Of a stretch of DNA of 64,000 bases, positions 49,801-61,513 are shown in pieces (the stretch's first letter is position 1; every line of letters starts with the position of its first letter). Made by a program: the position numbers and the translations under genes. Under the pieces are notes generated by a model that made no database searches, was not told where the DNA came from, and worked only from the letters and a program-made list of their open reading frames with translations. The DNA is taken from NCBI GenBank assembly GCA_037903355.1, contig JBAJFE010000035.1, positions 434,001 to 498,000 on the forward strand, written 5' to 3'. This DNA comes from Trichuris trichiura (lineage: Eukaryota; Nematoda; Enoplea; Trichinellida; Trichuridae).

Positions 49801-51897
49801 ACTTGCAAACCTGCTACAAAACGTTGCTTTTACAATTAATCACCCTACAGCGAAATTTGAACAACTTACTTAACAAACCGGTTCGCTTTGCGACAATAAC
49901 TGCTGTACACAAGAAAAACTACCGTTTTATGTACTCTTCCGTTTTTTTCCATACTGATTTCTGAGCCAATGGACAAAAACTAAATATTACTAACGACATG
50001 AACCTGTTAACCACCCGGTCAAGTAGTTGTACTTATGCTTAACTAACAAAATGAACACGGTTTTACTATTGCTATTGATGTATTATGGAAAGAGTTACAA
50101 TAACACTGAAAAAGCTAAAAGACGCCTATGGCTAAAGGTGTAGACTGAAAAAGCTACCAATGAGTGATATCTGGACAAACCTGAACCATCACGTCAAATG
50201 CAGCGAACCTGCCAACCCCTAAAGACAGTAAACAAATAGAAGACCATCACTGGCAACATATAAAACTAGACAGTAGAGATGAGTCATCGTCACTCCGCCC
50301 TGAAAAGAGAACAACATAACTTCGGAAAGCTTGACGATCTTTCACTGATAATTAAGCTTCGCTTCTATTGAAGCAATGACTGGCTTTGAGGAAATAATAC
50401 CGAACATGGGCACACAGATGCTCAAACTCATTCACTTAATGGAAACATGAAAGGGCAGCTTCGATGCGCTATTAAAATTATGCGTAATAGATGGGTCAGA
50501 TTATTTACAATTGAAATAAACGCTAAATAATGCATCACTGATGCTCAGAAGGATCGTTAATGTCATTGACCAATTCTTATCAGGTACAAAATTGCGTTGC
50601 GCTAGCAGTGGTCGTAAAGAAGAAAAAACTTACTGCTAAAATTTGGACTATTTCTAATATGGACGACTGTTGCTGGTGTGCAGCATCGAATTTGCTATAA
50701 AAACATTTTATTGCAGCAGCTCTTCATGAAGCTGTTCTCCTCACCGCGAATGCTTCGTCTATATCATCGTCACCATTGCTTACACGTTTCACTGTGGCTG
50801 AACAACTTGCGCAACATGAAAATGACGCTGCTGATCGTTCTGATTCAAGCTATTCGGCCATTTGAACATGCTTCCCTTCATTTCTACGCTTAGACAGTTT
50901 TCAATCCAGCTGGAATATTTATGGGTCTCTTAAGGTTTTAGTCATGTGTTCTCCGCTTTCGTGATAACATTTTTACCCAATTTCATCCATCAATCAAACG
51001 AAGCGGCTTAGTTTTTTAAAGCCAAGTCGATCCATCGCCGGGATCAATAGTTTAACTGACGAACAATGTTCGTCGGCATCATTTCCACGAAACAAAATTT
51101 ACCTAAAATGAATGACATATAATCGCAGAAAGACAAAGACGCATCCTCCCAACTTTCTTCCCTTTTATGGTCGTATCTAGCCGAAAGGAAAATCTGATGC
51201 CTACAAAAATATGCTAAAAACGCGATCTAAGCAAATGGAGTATTTACATTCCCGAATATTCGATCGGTTTGATGAAGCTCCTTTACGCTGAAAGGGCTCC
51301 GCTTAATTTACTTTTGCTCAGTAGGTCGGCAGTAATTGAAATATTGCTCGTCAGTCAGATGGTTGTGCAATTTATTGACGGAAAGTGGTCAATACTTTTT
51401 TTTATTTCACAGATTTTGGGAATTAACCTATACGAACAAAAAGAACACAAAGGATCGTGCGCCCCTTCTCGACGAAGTCTGCAAACAGCGGAAACGAAGA
51501 TCCTCAAAGTCTGCGTCGTTGTCCATTACACGTTTCAACACTCGCATGAGCTATAATCGAACAGATCGGGTCGCGATAGCTTATGTCACTATAGAAAGAT
51601 CAAAGAGGCCGCACAATATATATGTTACAGGCAATATATGAAATGCCGGCATTCTATAAAAAACGTTGCGTTTTCAGGCAAACTATGATATGCCATTATT
51701 AATTTAATACGCTGTATACTCTACCTGGGCATTATATAAAATGTCAAATAAAATATACATGTGCGAATCGCATATTACCAGTGGAGACTTTTATGGTCTT
51801 GTCACTTTTAATCACTCAAGCCTACCGCGGCAACAGCTATGAGGCAAACTGTGCTATCTTCTAGCTACCTTGTGGCTGAGCTAAGCTTAGATTCTAG

Positions 51898-52014
51898 TTT
51901 AGGCTTAGGCTAGGGCAACAGATTATAGCCGGCAATGTTCTACGACAGAAGCGGCTAATTTCTTCGCATCCTTGTCTGCTATCCTGTTCTGCCCTAAGCC
52001 TTAAGCCTAAGCCA
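51898..52014. repeat. Pair of inverted TTAGGC-like patches
   Basis: TTTAGGCTTAGGCTAGGG near 51898-51915 and the complementary GCCCTAAGCCTTAAGCCTAAGCC near 51991-52013, facing each other across about 75 bases. Confidence 0.6.
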
Positions 52015-55000
52015 AGATGTAAAAGTAACGAAGAACAACCCACCTTGTCCCCTAGATGTCGCCACTATGGAATTGCAGGGGCACTGATGCAAAGACACCA
52101 GTCGATACTGATTTGGGTATTCTCAGTTCCAGCAACGATACAGCTTATCAAAAGTAGACGGGACTAACGAGAGATATATATAAATACATGAGCGTATATG
52201 AGTATATTCTGTACGACGGTGAGATGGAAAAATGTTGACGGAACGCGTCGTCAGCAGAAGGAGAAGATAGGAGCACCTACTCAGGAAGACACCGGAAGAA
52301 GAGATGGCGTGCACCGAAACTGTCGGCTTAAATAACGACGCTGGTAAACGGGAAAGAAACCGCCCGTTTACGAAAGGAATTTAGATGACAGGTTGCCGCC
52401 CCTAGATGCCAATCAAACGGACGATTTGGCAGTTGAGGAAACGGGAGGGGTGCAGCTCCCTTGTGAAGCTAACTTCCGTGAATGACCTGTTTATAGAGCG
52501 ATGAGCCCTGTGCGACGTAAGCATTTGTCAAGCTATGCCTTCAGGCAACCATGTTACAATGAAGGCGTGGACTATCTCTGACATACTCTGTTCACCGGAC
52601 CGTGTCTGCGCAAAAACGGATACGGTATAACTAAGAAGATAAAGCAAAGAAAAATAAAAGGAAGTTAAGAAATAAGTATGCATGTACATAGACGGTCAAG
52701 CAACTACAGCACCATTTAATACTTTGACGATATGCCACTAGGCACGGTATAGAACCTATCGGAAATGTGTAAAACATTAATGTTTCATACATTGCCTAAT
52801 GATTTTGGGCATTCTAATAATTAGCTAATTTCATACATTGCCTGTAACGTGTATACTTTGTCTAATCGAGACAATGGCATGGAGATTAGCAGAGTTTAGA
52901 CCGACAAGATAGGTCAAACTGGATGTTGCACATTAGCCACTTTAGCTTTACTCTTAGGCAGTTATAGCGAAATCATCGTGCTATATCTATCTTCGAAAGG
53001 CTGAGCAACAAATCAGCCAACTTGCAAAATCCGTACACTAACTCGTACGTTCATTACCACATCTTTTCATTTGTTATATTCACTTTCTTCAATAAAGTGC
53101 CATTCATTTGGTACTCGGTACTTTTTCCGTTACTGTTTATTGTACAGTAAGAAAGGAGAGCAAAGAATCTACGAAATAATGGCAGATAATTTATAGCTGT
53201 ACTGAACAGCAGTAACTGTTACTTGTACTACTTTTCCTATAGTACATTATTATTAAAGTCAACAAGCAATGGTACAAAACTGACTTAGATGACGTTATTA
53301 CCTGGAATTTCAGAAAACTGAGTAGAAGATAGCTTCTTTTACAATTTTATTTTTTAAAACTTTGCTCGTCTACCCCGTTAGATTAATTATTTAAATAAAA
53401 AAACGCTTACGACGACTTCCAGTTATTCAGATTTCCGGCAACGCAAATAATAATAACAGTTATGGAATTAAATATTTTCCCGCCTTTTGTACATTCGAAA
53501 TGTTCAACGCTGCACCCAAAGCTCAACAGCATAAAGCAGAACTGACACGTTCCGGCAAAAATGTCAAGATTACGCTGACGAGTGAAACCTATTACCAAGC
53601 GAGGGAGTTAGCACCTAAAATTTTGACCTTACTATGACGAAAACCGAATATTTCTATCGTACGCTATACTTACCTTCATGCAATCAATGATATGCTCTTC
53701 GGATTACACGGCCTCAGCTTTCATCCAAAATGACACATAATCAACGATGATGCCCAGTTCGTGTTCAATAAACACGATATACTTCATGCATGAATCAGTG
53801 TTCCCGCTGTTAGACAATAGTACCTGCGATCAAAGAAGAAATGCCCAATGAATTGAAAAGTCGTCGGGAAAAAGCTCGGCAACAACAAATGTACAGGAGT
53901 TTTTGGGATCAACATTTTTCATTGTCAGCGCTTGGCGACACATATTCGCTCCAACGCTGAACATGTATGACTCAGTGTCCTCGTTTTCTTTGATAAATGT
54001 CCACTCATTCGCCTGTTAAGTACTCATTCCTTGCTTACAGACACTGTTCGAAGTAGACGGGAAAAGTCATTTCGCACATCGAATGAAACTCGACTACGCA
54101 AAGTCGATCTTTAAACTTGGAATGGTTTACAACATTGCAAACAACTGCAAAGAATCTATCCCGAACTACCGTAACCTATCCTGCACACTATGTAAGGTGA
54201 AAACGACATTATCTGTTCCGTACGCAATGCGAAGAAATGCTAACCACAGAAATAATATTGAAATGTAATAATTAAAGCGAAGTACATCTTACTTTATCAA
54301 AAAATATATATCAGAAACTGATATGAGTACTTTCAGTAAGTCTGTAGAGAGCCGAATAATTGCCAAGCTGTTGAAAACGCCTGAAACGATCAGCTTTTCC
54401 AAGACAATCAAGTTTTGTCATACTTTCTGTCCCTTTCTGCAATGCATCTCTTTGCGAATCTGTACGTAAAACTGCACAGCATTAAGAGGTCAAGGTCACG
54501 TATTGCATTGTTTTATTGTCAAAGGGACAGGGAACGTTGACTTCATGCCTTTTATTTTGTTCAGTAAGTAAAATAACTTATTGGCTATCCCGGCAACAGC
54601 TTGTAACGACAAAAGCCAAAAAATTCTCTCGTCTTGCGTTGGATGATTAAACCGAGATTTTTTTCGCAGAAGAAATGATTTATTAAAAATTTTGTGATTT
54701 CACTGTACCTGCTTTCTACACAGTATGTTCATCTTCTCTTATCAGTTTTGGTAAATATCTTGCGAGTCTTATGTCAACCGTACTCTATAGTTTGCAACAA
54801 ACCAGTTTTTAAAATTTCTCGAAAGAATTATTAGTTTTAATTTTGATTTTCGCTTGATTTTAATTGCAAGTTTCTTTTCGGCGTGCGGTTAATTTTTTGT
54901 GTTTTAGCTTTCGTCTGAAGTTGCCTCGCGTTTTTAAGTTGAAATCATAACGGGTCATATGTGCACTGATGACTGATTTATCACTTACTTTCAGATTATC

Positions 55001-55413
55001 GACTTTTATTTCTATTTCTAAACTTTCGAGTGGAGTTGGCGTCTCACTTTTGGTTTATCCCTGTGTGGCGTATTAGCGTACTGAGAACGGTTTCATTTTT
55101 TCAGAATTGCTGTTTTTGATAGAGGAACAAAGTAACTTTTATTTCTGATAAATTTTTGTCTTTTCAAATGAGCGCTTTGCCCCATAATAATGGGAACTTT
55201 TCCATTGGCATATGAAAAACTGGCTCATACAAAACTTTTCGTGCAAAATGTGAGCAGTCGCGTTTATGTTCAAGCTTTTGCTTAATGCGAGTAGCGCCTT
55301 AGTAGCACTTGACGTGGTATTCACCTTTCCCTTTATTGTTGTCTAAGCAAACGTGCTTTTAAGAATTTCGAAGACTCGACGTTTCTGAATATTGTTTTAC
55401 AAAAATTTTCTTA

Positions 55414-56115
55414 ATGGCTGAGTCCTGTTCTCACGATGAAACAGCTCCGACCCTGAAAAGGCCATGCGCCGCAATGGAAGCTGCTCATTCTAACTCGCAA
55501 GAGAAGATTTACTCGTTTCGAAAAATTGCCGGGACATTTAACCTTCTGATTGGTTGTACAGGAAGTGTGGCATCAATCAAAGTTCCCGAAATTGTCGATA
55601 AGATTAAGGAAAGTTGCAGCGGCTCTGAGAAAATAGAAATTCGGATTGTCGCAACGGAGAAGTCGCTCACGTTTTTTGACTCGTCACTGCTCAACGTGCC
55701 CGTATATAGGGATAGTGACGAATGGAATTGTTGGAAACGCATTGGCGATCCCGTTATTCACATAGAGCTTCGTCGTTGGGCAGATGCCATGGTACTGGCG
55801 CCCTTGGATGCCAATAGCTTGGCAAAGATTGCAAACGGGTTGTGCGACAACTTGCTTACATGCGTTGTTCGAGCTTGGGACAGCAGTAAACCATTGTACT
55901 TTTGTCCGGCGATGAATACTTACATGTGGAATAGCCCGCTTATGTACAAACAAATGGACACTTTGAAAACTCTTCTTGGTTTTCGCGAAATTCCTTGCAT
56001 AGAGAAAAAACTTGCTTGCGGAGACAATGGTCTTGGAGCGATGGCATCGGTGGCAATGATAGTTTCTGTAGTTGGTAGTTTAGTTAAAAATCATTTCGCT
56101 ATTTATACCGGTTAA
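55414..56115 (+). CDS. PPCDC: Phosphopantothenoylcysteine decarboxylase
   Basis: Flavoprotein that converts 4'-phosphopantothenoylcysteine to 4'-phosphopantetheine, the third step of coenzyme A synthesis from pantothenate; cytosolic, and known family members bind FMN. A single uninterrupted exon of 233 residues, close to the usual eukaryotic length apart from a poorly conserved N-terminal extension of about 40 residues. Visible motifs: GCTGSVAS (about 47-54), catalytic-type His in VIHIELRRWAD (His116), substrate motif PAMNTYMW (165-172) and the conserved LACGDNGLGAM flap with Cys202. Met21 is an alternative start. The stop codon overlaps an AATAAA signal. A Tigger transposon lies about 90 bp beyond the stop. 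Being intronless among intron-rich neighbours is compatible with a retrocopy origin, but this is not shown. Confidence 0.94.
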   Translation: MAESCSHDETAPTLKRPCAAMEAAHSNSQEKIYSFRKIAGTFNLLIGCTGSVASIKVPEIVDKIKESCSGSEKIEIRIVATEKSLTFFDSSLLNVPVYRDSDEWNCWKRIGDPVIHIELRRWADAMVLAPLDANSLAKIANGLCDNLLTCVVRAWDSSKPLYFCPAMNTYMWNSPLMYKQMDTLKTLLGFREIPCIEKKLACGDNGLGAMASVAMIVSVVGSLVKNHFAIYTG

Positions 56116-56119
56116 TAAA
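56114..56119 (+). terminator. Poly(A) signal overlapping the PPCDC stop codon
   Basis: GGTTAATAAAG: TAA stop at 56113-56115 and AATAAA at 56114-56119. A second AATAAA lies about 80 bases further on, near 56197. Confidence 0.55.
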
Positions 56120-56206
56120 GTTTCTTGAAGTTAGTTGCTGAGCTGAAATTGTTCCTTTGCAGATACATATCACTTTTGCGCGATAATGATTAACGTAATA
56201 AAACTA

Positions 56207-58553
56207 CAGTAGAACCTCCGTAAGTTGACCACCCAAGGGACCGGAGAAAACTGGTCAACATAGGAGGTGGTCAATATATTGGAACTGTGGGTATAACTGG
56301 CTCGGCTGAACAGATTAGCATCTGTATGCGTTTTATTCTATTGCAGAGCATCAATTGGAGGTCTATTAAACGGTGAGATGCATAAAAATAACACTGTAAA
56401 ATCATGCATAAGCTTTTTAGGGGCTACACTGCTTGCTGAAAAAGGTATCAATTCTAGTCTGGTGCTTCTTCTTACTGCAAACATAAGCACCAAGGGCGGT
56501 CTCCCCGATAGCTACCGCGCTCAGCATCTTTGGACATTTTTCAGCAGCAAAACACTTCAGCTGCGCTAACACGCGCCCGACGTCCTCTTCCTTCAGCTTC
56601 TGTACCATTTCCGTCTCATTTTCACTTTCCTCCTCTACGTCGTCTTCTGGGCTCAGTCCCGCTTCGGCTAGTATAGACTGAAAGATTGCTTGTGGGTCAG
56701 GTTCGGTAGAAGTGGCCAATTCATCATCCATTGAAACGAAATCTTCGAAGTTTACTCCTTCAATCTCTACTTCGGGAGTGGGACTATCAGGCCGGAGCTC
56801 GACATGATCCTCTTCGTCTCTGACGAATCCAGCTCTCCTGAAGCATTTCCGTATTGCCTCCGGTTGAACCTTATTCCAGGAAGAATTGATCCAAAGTACA
56901 GCGTCCAAAGCATTAATGGACGCAGCAATCGTAGTCGCTCCCGCAAATGAGCTGGTGTGTTCTGCTATGCCAACGATCCACCGCAGAAGCTGGGTCCGGT
57001 ATTTCGCCTTAAACGTCTTAATTACTCCTTGATCTAAAGGCTGCGTCTTTGAGGTAGTGTTTGGGGCCAGGAATTTTAACGTGACATTTGTGAGGTCTTT
57101 CACGTGGGGATGGCTCGGGCAGTTGTCTACTACCAATAAGATGGAACGTTTCATTCGCTTTATCTGTCCGTCGACACTTCTTACCGACTCTTCGAATATG
57201 GCGGCTGTCATCCAGGCGGATTTATTTGATCTCCAAGTGACAGGGAGGTCATCAGGCTTCAAGTTCTTAAAAGCTCGGGGTTTCGTTGACTTACCAATGA
57301 CCAATGGCTTCAACTTCTCCCCAGTTGCGCTAGCGCAAAGAAGCACAGTGAAGCGTTCTTTGGAGAGCTTCCCGCTTTTGCATTTATCGCCTTTTAGTAC
57401 AAGACTTCTATCAGGCATAGCTTTGAAGAACAAGCCGCATTCATCAGCATTGAATATGTCTTCTTCCTTAAAGCCACTGGCGAAATGACGAAATTTCAAG
57501 ATGAAGTCTTCCAAGACCTCGACGGGAACTTCGCTAGATTCGCCGCATAAGATTTTCTGAGAAATCTGATAACGGAGCTTGAACTTTGCCAGCCAACCGT
57601 TTGATGCTTGGAAACCTGTGAAACCGAATTCCACGGCGAATTTTCTAGCAATTTCCTGGATCATTGGGCCAGAGATGCGTGCATTAGCTGCTCTCATTTG
57701 CTTAAACCAATGTAACGCTGCTTCATTGACTTGGTCCAGGGAGGTTCTCCTTTTTCTTCGCTGCGCGTCTCCGCTTTCCTTCTCATATCTTTCCAAGTAC
57801 TCACGTTTACGTCTCTGGATGTTGCCAACGGTAGTCTTGCTCACATGAAACCGTTCTGCTGTCTTCCTTTGACTGTTAGTTTCGAGAAAGCGGATAAGAT
57901 CCACTTTTTCCTTCAGTGCCAACTCTCTCGATTCTTTCCGTTTGGCCATAATGCAAACTGCAACCAGCTTGGTAGCTACTACTGCGTCTATTGCTGCGTA
58001 AGTCGGGCTATCTTTACTCGCGAAGACACGTTAAGGAAACCTTCCGCACACCTATAGCAAAGCGAATGAATAGAACTGAGCTCGACGCGAACGAGTTCAA
58101 GTAGGCTCGATTTGTCATATTTCCCTCAATGGGCGAATGCTGCCAACGCGTAGGTGGGAGCTTATGTACTTGAGGAAACGCGCAAGCTGTGCCGAGAAGC
58201 ATAAAAGAAGCATCGTCAAAGCGACGGAATCGGTTCTGTAATCAGGAATCTCCAATGTAGGGTAATGAAAAACTTCGCTACGTTGAGTAACAGCACATTG
58301 AGGCAATGATGGTTAACAGCTGCTAGCGACTGACACAGAGCAAACTAAAGTGGCCAATTTACAGAGTGCAAGTTAGCATTGCGTGCATATACCAGGTCAC
58401 GGCTAAAGCAGTCAACTTCCCACTTATGGTGGTGGTCGACGTATAGAGGTTGTCCTTGCGCTTATTAACGTGCTGACCAACCAACTGGTCAAAATTCGGT
58501 CAACTTAGGAGGTGGTCGACATAGGGAGGTGGTCAACTTCGGAGGTTCTACTG
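56207..58553 (-). mobile_element. Complete Tigger-like (pogo group) DNA transposon
   Basis: 2347 bp bounded by terminal inverted repeats: left CAGTAGAACCTCCGTAAGTT, and right, on the other strand, CAGTAGAACCTCCGAAGTT. Each is flanked by a TA duplication (56205-56206, 58554-58555). Both ends carry further subterminal copies of a GGAGGTGGTC(A/G)AC motif. It contains one intact transposase gene on the - strand. Intact ends and frame indicate a young, possibly active copy. Confidence 0.92.
56417..57949 (-). CDS. Tigger-type DDD transposase, intact
   Basis: 510 residues without interruption, full length for the Tigger/pogo family. The N-terminal helix-turn-helix (about 10-50, TAERFHVSKTTVGNIQRRK) and CENP-B-type DNA-binding region (about 70-140) bind the transposon ends. 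The DDE_1 catalytic core has IFNADECGLF (Asp169), LLVVDNCPSH (Asp275) and QPLDQGVIK (Asp306), i.e. the DDD triad. An acidic linker follows (about 385-450). The C-terminus carries HQTRIDTFF (Gln497-Phe504), a consensus PCNA-interacting (PIP) box; pogo transposase is known to bind PCNA this way. The start is the first ATG, followed by a basic segment typical of the family. It lies just downstream of PPCDC in opposite orientation. Confidence 0.95.
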   Translation of the reverse strand: MAKRKESRELALKEKVDLIRFLETNSQRKTAERFHVSKTTVGNIQRRKREYLERYEKESGDAQRRKRRTSLDQVNEAALHWFKQMRAANARISGPMIQEIARKFAVEFGFTGFQASNGWLAKFKLRYQISQKILCGESSEVPVEVLEDFILKFRHFASGFKEEDIFNADECGLFFKAMPDRSLVLKGDKCKSGKLSKERFTVLLCASATGEKLKPLVIGKSTKPRAFKNLKPDDLPVTWRSNKSAWMTAAIFEESVRSVDGQIKRMKRSILLVVDNCPSHPHVKDLTNVTLKFLAPNTTSKTQPLDQGVIKTFKAKYRTQLLRWIVGIAEHTSSFAGATTIAASINALDAVLWINSSWNKVQPEAIRKCFRRAGFVRDEEDHVELRPDSPTPEVEIEGVNFEDFVSMDDELATSTEPDPQAIFQSILAEAGLSPEDDVEEESENETEMVQKLKEEDVGRVLAQLKCFAAEKCPKMLSAVAIGETALGAYVCSKKKHQTRIDTFFSKQCSP

Positions 58554-61513
58554 TACTTCCAATTGCTTTTCTTTTTCGAAAATTTGTACTACTCAGAACT
58601 TGACGTAAGAAAGTTGTACTGTTCTTCGCTGTGACCTTTTTTAAGGAAGCAAAAAATGACAGTACTCTGCGCCCCACGTGTCACAGGAAACGTCTTTAAT
58701 GCTTTGGCGTTCGTTTATCGACGCTCGTATTGTTCGTTCGTATTGTGTAAGAATTTTACGTAGCAAAGCAAACCAACTATAATTTTAAAAAGTTGAAGGA
58801 ACAATATGCTCACCTGTCGTCTATATCCTTGACTGCACACCCATAATCGTAATGGCTTTAGTTCCATCATCGTATGGACCGATTACTAACGATACAGTGA
58901 AACCATCTTAAAAAATATGAGTACGTATTTCAAAAAACTCATTTATGTAGCATTGAATATGCCTTTTTGAACATTAGAAAAACCTTTTATAAGGTCATTG
59001 CCTTGACAATAGCTCACCAAAAATTAAATTATAAAGCAAATCGTTTTCTTTTCCTCACTAAAAACGACTTATCAAATAGGTCGTTAGAACAGTTGCTTAG
59101 CTGGAATGAGAAGCTTATAGCTTTTTGAAGAATTTGAACCTGCATTCTTTTAAGAGTCTGTGAACAAAAACAGGATGTCTTTTAACAGGCTTGAATAGTT
59201 TCATAGTAGATCTTCAGATTCACGGGTTTTGCCTGTTGGGTGTATCTGTAAGTAAACTTCAAAATGCCCTACCAACGGATGGATGAGCAAATTGTTAGAG
59301 AAATTACAGAACAAAACGAATAATAGGTATTCGTTTTGTTCTGTAATTTCTCTAACAATTTGCTCATCCATCCGTTGGTAGGGCATTTTGAAGTTTACTT
59401 ACAGATACACCCAACAGGCAAAACCCGTGAATCTGAAGATCTACTATGAAGTCTGTGAACAAAATCTAATTCGTTTCTATTTTACCGCTGGTGCATATTA
59501 ACATCAAGAAACGCAGTATAAGGGAGGATAAAATGTCAAGAAACAGAATTTTTGACAGTCTTAGCGAAATTACAGTTCAAATGCATAAACGAAAGATAAA
59601 TGGTCATTATTATTCCCTGACTAAAAGATAGAGTATCAATGCAAATATCCACCTTTCATAAAGTATTATTGTTTCGTTTGAGCATATGCTCTCACGTATC
59701 CAAAATCCAACACAAAGTTGAACAAAGAAAAGTGCCTAATACAAATCCGTCCTAGCAAGGATGAAGTAAAGTTTGACAAAAACATAGAGCTTCTTAACGA
59801 TAATGCGAAACTTTATTATTTGTTACTCAAAAAATCGTTCGATCACTTTAAACGTGAATTGGCTTTGGGAAAAGCTTATTCATATTTTCAAACTTTACTG
59901 GGTGGTAAAAATTGATCAGGAGTAGTGTATTAAAAACGGAATTTTTTAAATAACGGCCTGAAATTTTATCACTTGTGTACTTGCGGAAGGTCTTGACGAA
60001 ATGCGCTCTAGAACCTACAGTAAGGTAACAGAAAGCAGGGGAGAATTGGGAACATCTAAATTTCTGTTGCCCGCAGTGAGTGTGCGCTAATTAAATTTAA
60101 GCTGAAAATGGAGTCCCGTTTGATCAACAGAAATTTATTTTTAACGGACAAGTTACTGTGACAGGAAGGAAGTAGTCCTGCAATAGCTTCAGTGGGGCAG
60201 GCTGGAGTCAATTTCCAGCTTAAGCCTGTGACGCGTATTATCGTGACCTGCAGGAACTCAAGTTTTCTTATTGTTTCACCGCCATTATAATTGCTGTACT
60301 GTATGTTCCGGGGTGCGTATCAGCGAGACCCAGCAGTTGCTTACAAGCTTTATAGAAGTAAATTTCAAAATTCAAGTCTTCAGCGTCGAGTGTTAAAAAA
60401 TGAGCTGCTTTCAGAAGAAGCGAAAGTATAATACATGCAATTTGAAATTTTATGCCGTTAATATGAGTTTTGGGATTTTTTGGATGCCCAACCTAATGGC
60501 CAATGCTTCCAAGAGTTGTTGCAACTTTGCACTTTCGAAGAAATTTAAAAATGAAGATGATCACTTGAAGAAAAAAGCCCTCCAGCGTAACGTGAATGCA
60601 ACGCTAAAATCTAGTAAGGGTGACGTGTAGGTTCCTTAGTCTTAGCGAAAGGAAGCTTTCAGCTCAACTAGAGCAGAACAAAATCAAAGCACGATAAAGG
60701 AAGCCAAAATCAGCACCTTAAGTACGGTAAACCAAGGAATGTAGCATCATTGGAACGCGATTCCTTTCAATGGAGTAACTGGAACCGTAGCCACCTTGAA
60801 AACAAAATAACAAATCATTGGGTAAACTTCAGAACGCGTCTGATTCTCAGAACTTTCGGAAAGCTCCGGTTCAGTCGCCAGAGAAAAGAGCTAACGCGTT
60901 AACAAAATTTGAGCATCCGAGAAACAGCCCGCCTCTACAGAAAGAAATGAAGGCACCTGAAAGACATTCAGCATACCTCTCTCACAGTTACATATCGTCA
61001 GATTTTCTGCAGCTTCGCATAGAGAAAATCGCATATGATTGAATACAATGTCGAGTTATGTAGAAGGAACGTTCTGTGGTTCGAAAGTTGCCTTAGAGCG
61101 AATTTGGTTTATGAGAACTCATTGGATCTGAACAATTCGATTTTGTCAAAAATTGGGCAACAAAACAAGTCAGTCAAAAAAACTCTGCTTCTTTTCTCTT
61201 CTTGGAATAAAGTTATACTCAAAGCTGCGTTAGACCTTCTCACATAAAGGAAGGCGCAATTTTTAAACAGAAACTTCCCATTCTTACAAATGACAATGAG
61301 CAACCGAAGCTCTGAATACTGCGTAGCCAATCCACGCATCAATAACCAATCGTTCATCCCTTCTAGGGTTAGGTGCTTACTTACGCACCCCGCTGTCTGA
61401 TCTTGCTTAACTTAAACACACCCGTGGCGCACTAGAAATGATATGATGCCTTTTAATGAAGAAATGGGAGACGTAATAATAACTCAATCCTAAAATATGC
61501 CGAAAAAACAATG
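58554..61513. other. Intergenic region, no recognised gene
   Basis: 3 kb between the Tigger element and the 3' end of the riboflavin transporter gene. It holds the Penelope-tail palindrome 59199-59450. Short frames at 59718-59915, 60400-60630, 60818-61042 and 61035-61247 on the + strand are lysine-rich with no recognised motif. They might be pieces of an unrecognised gene, but I cannot support an exon chain. Confidence 0.5.
59199..59450. repeat. Near-perfect palindrome made of Penelope-like tail sequence
   Basis: Arms of about 124 bases (59199-59323 and 59327-59450) are exact inverse copies around a spacer of about 3 bases. The right arm matches the GIY-YIG tail region at 35945-36045 (TTTGCTCATCCATCCGTTGG through GAATCTGAAGATCTACTATG) with a few changes. 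The left flank extends further into the same family (TCTTTTAACAGGCTTGAATAG). Confidence 0.9.

Larger units (their letters stand above)
42416..55413. other. Long region without a supportable gene
   Basis: 13 kb between the DIM-1-like start and the PPC decarboxylase gene. All frames are short (under about 100 codons, apart from those antisense to or beside DIM-1), with no domain motif. It contains a hairpin at 46815-46881 and TTAGGC-like patches at 51898-52014. It could hold untranslated exons or regulatory DNA of the DIM-1-like gene. I see no tRNA or rRNA. Confidence 0.5.

Noticed and set aside
57057..57488. 143-codon + strand open frame
   Set aside because: Shadow antisense to the Tigger transposase.
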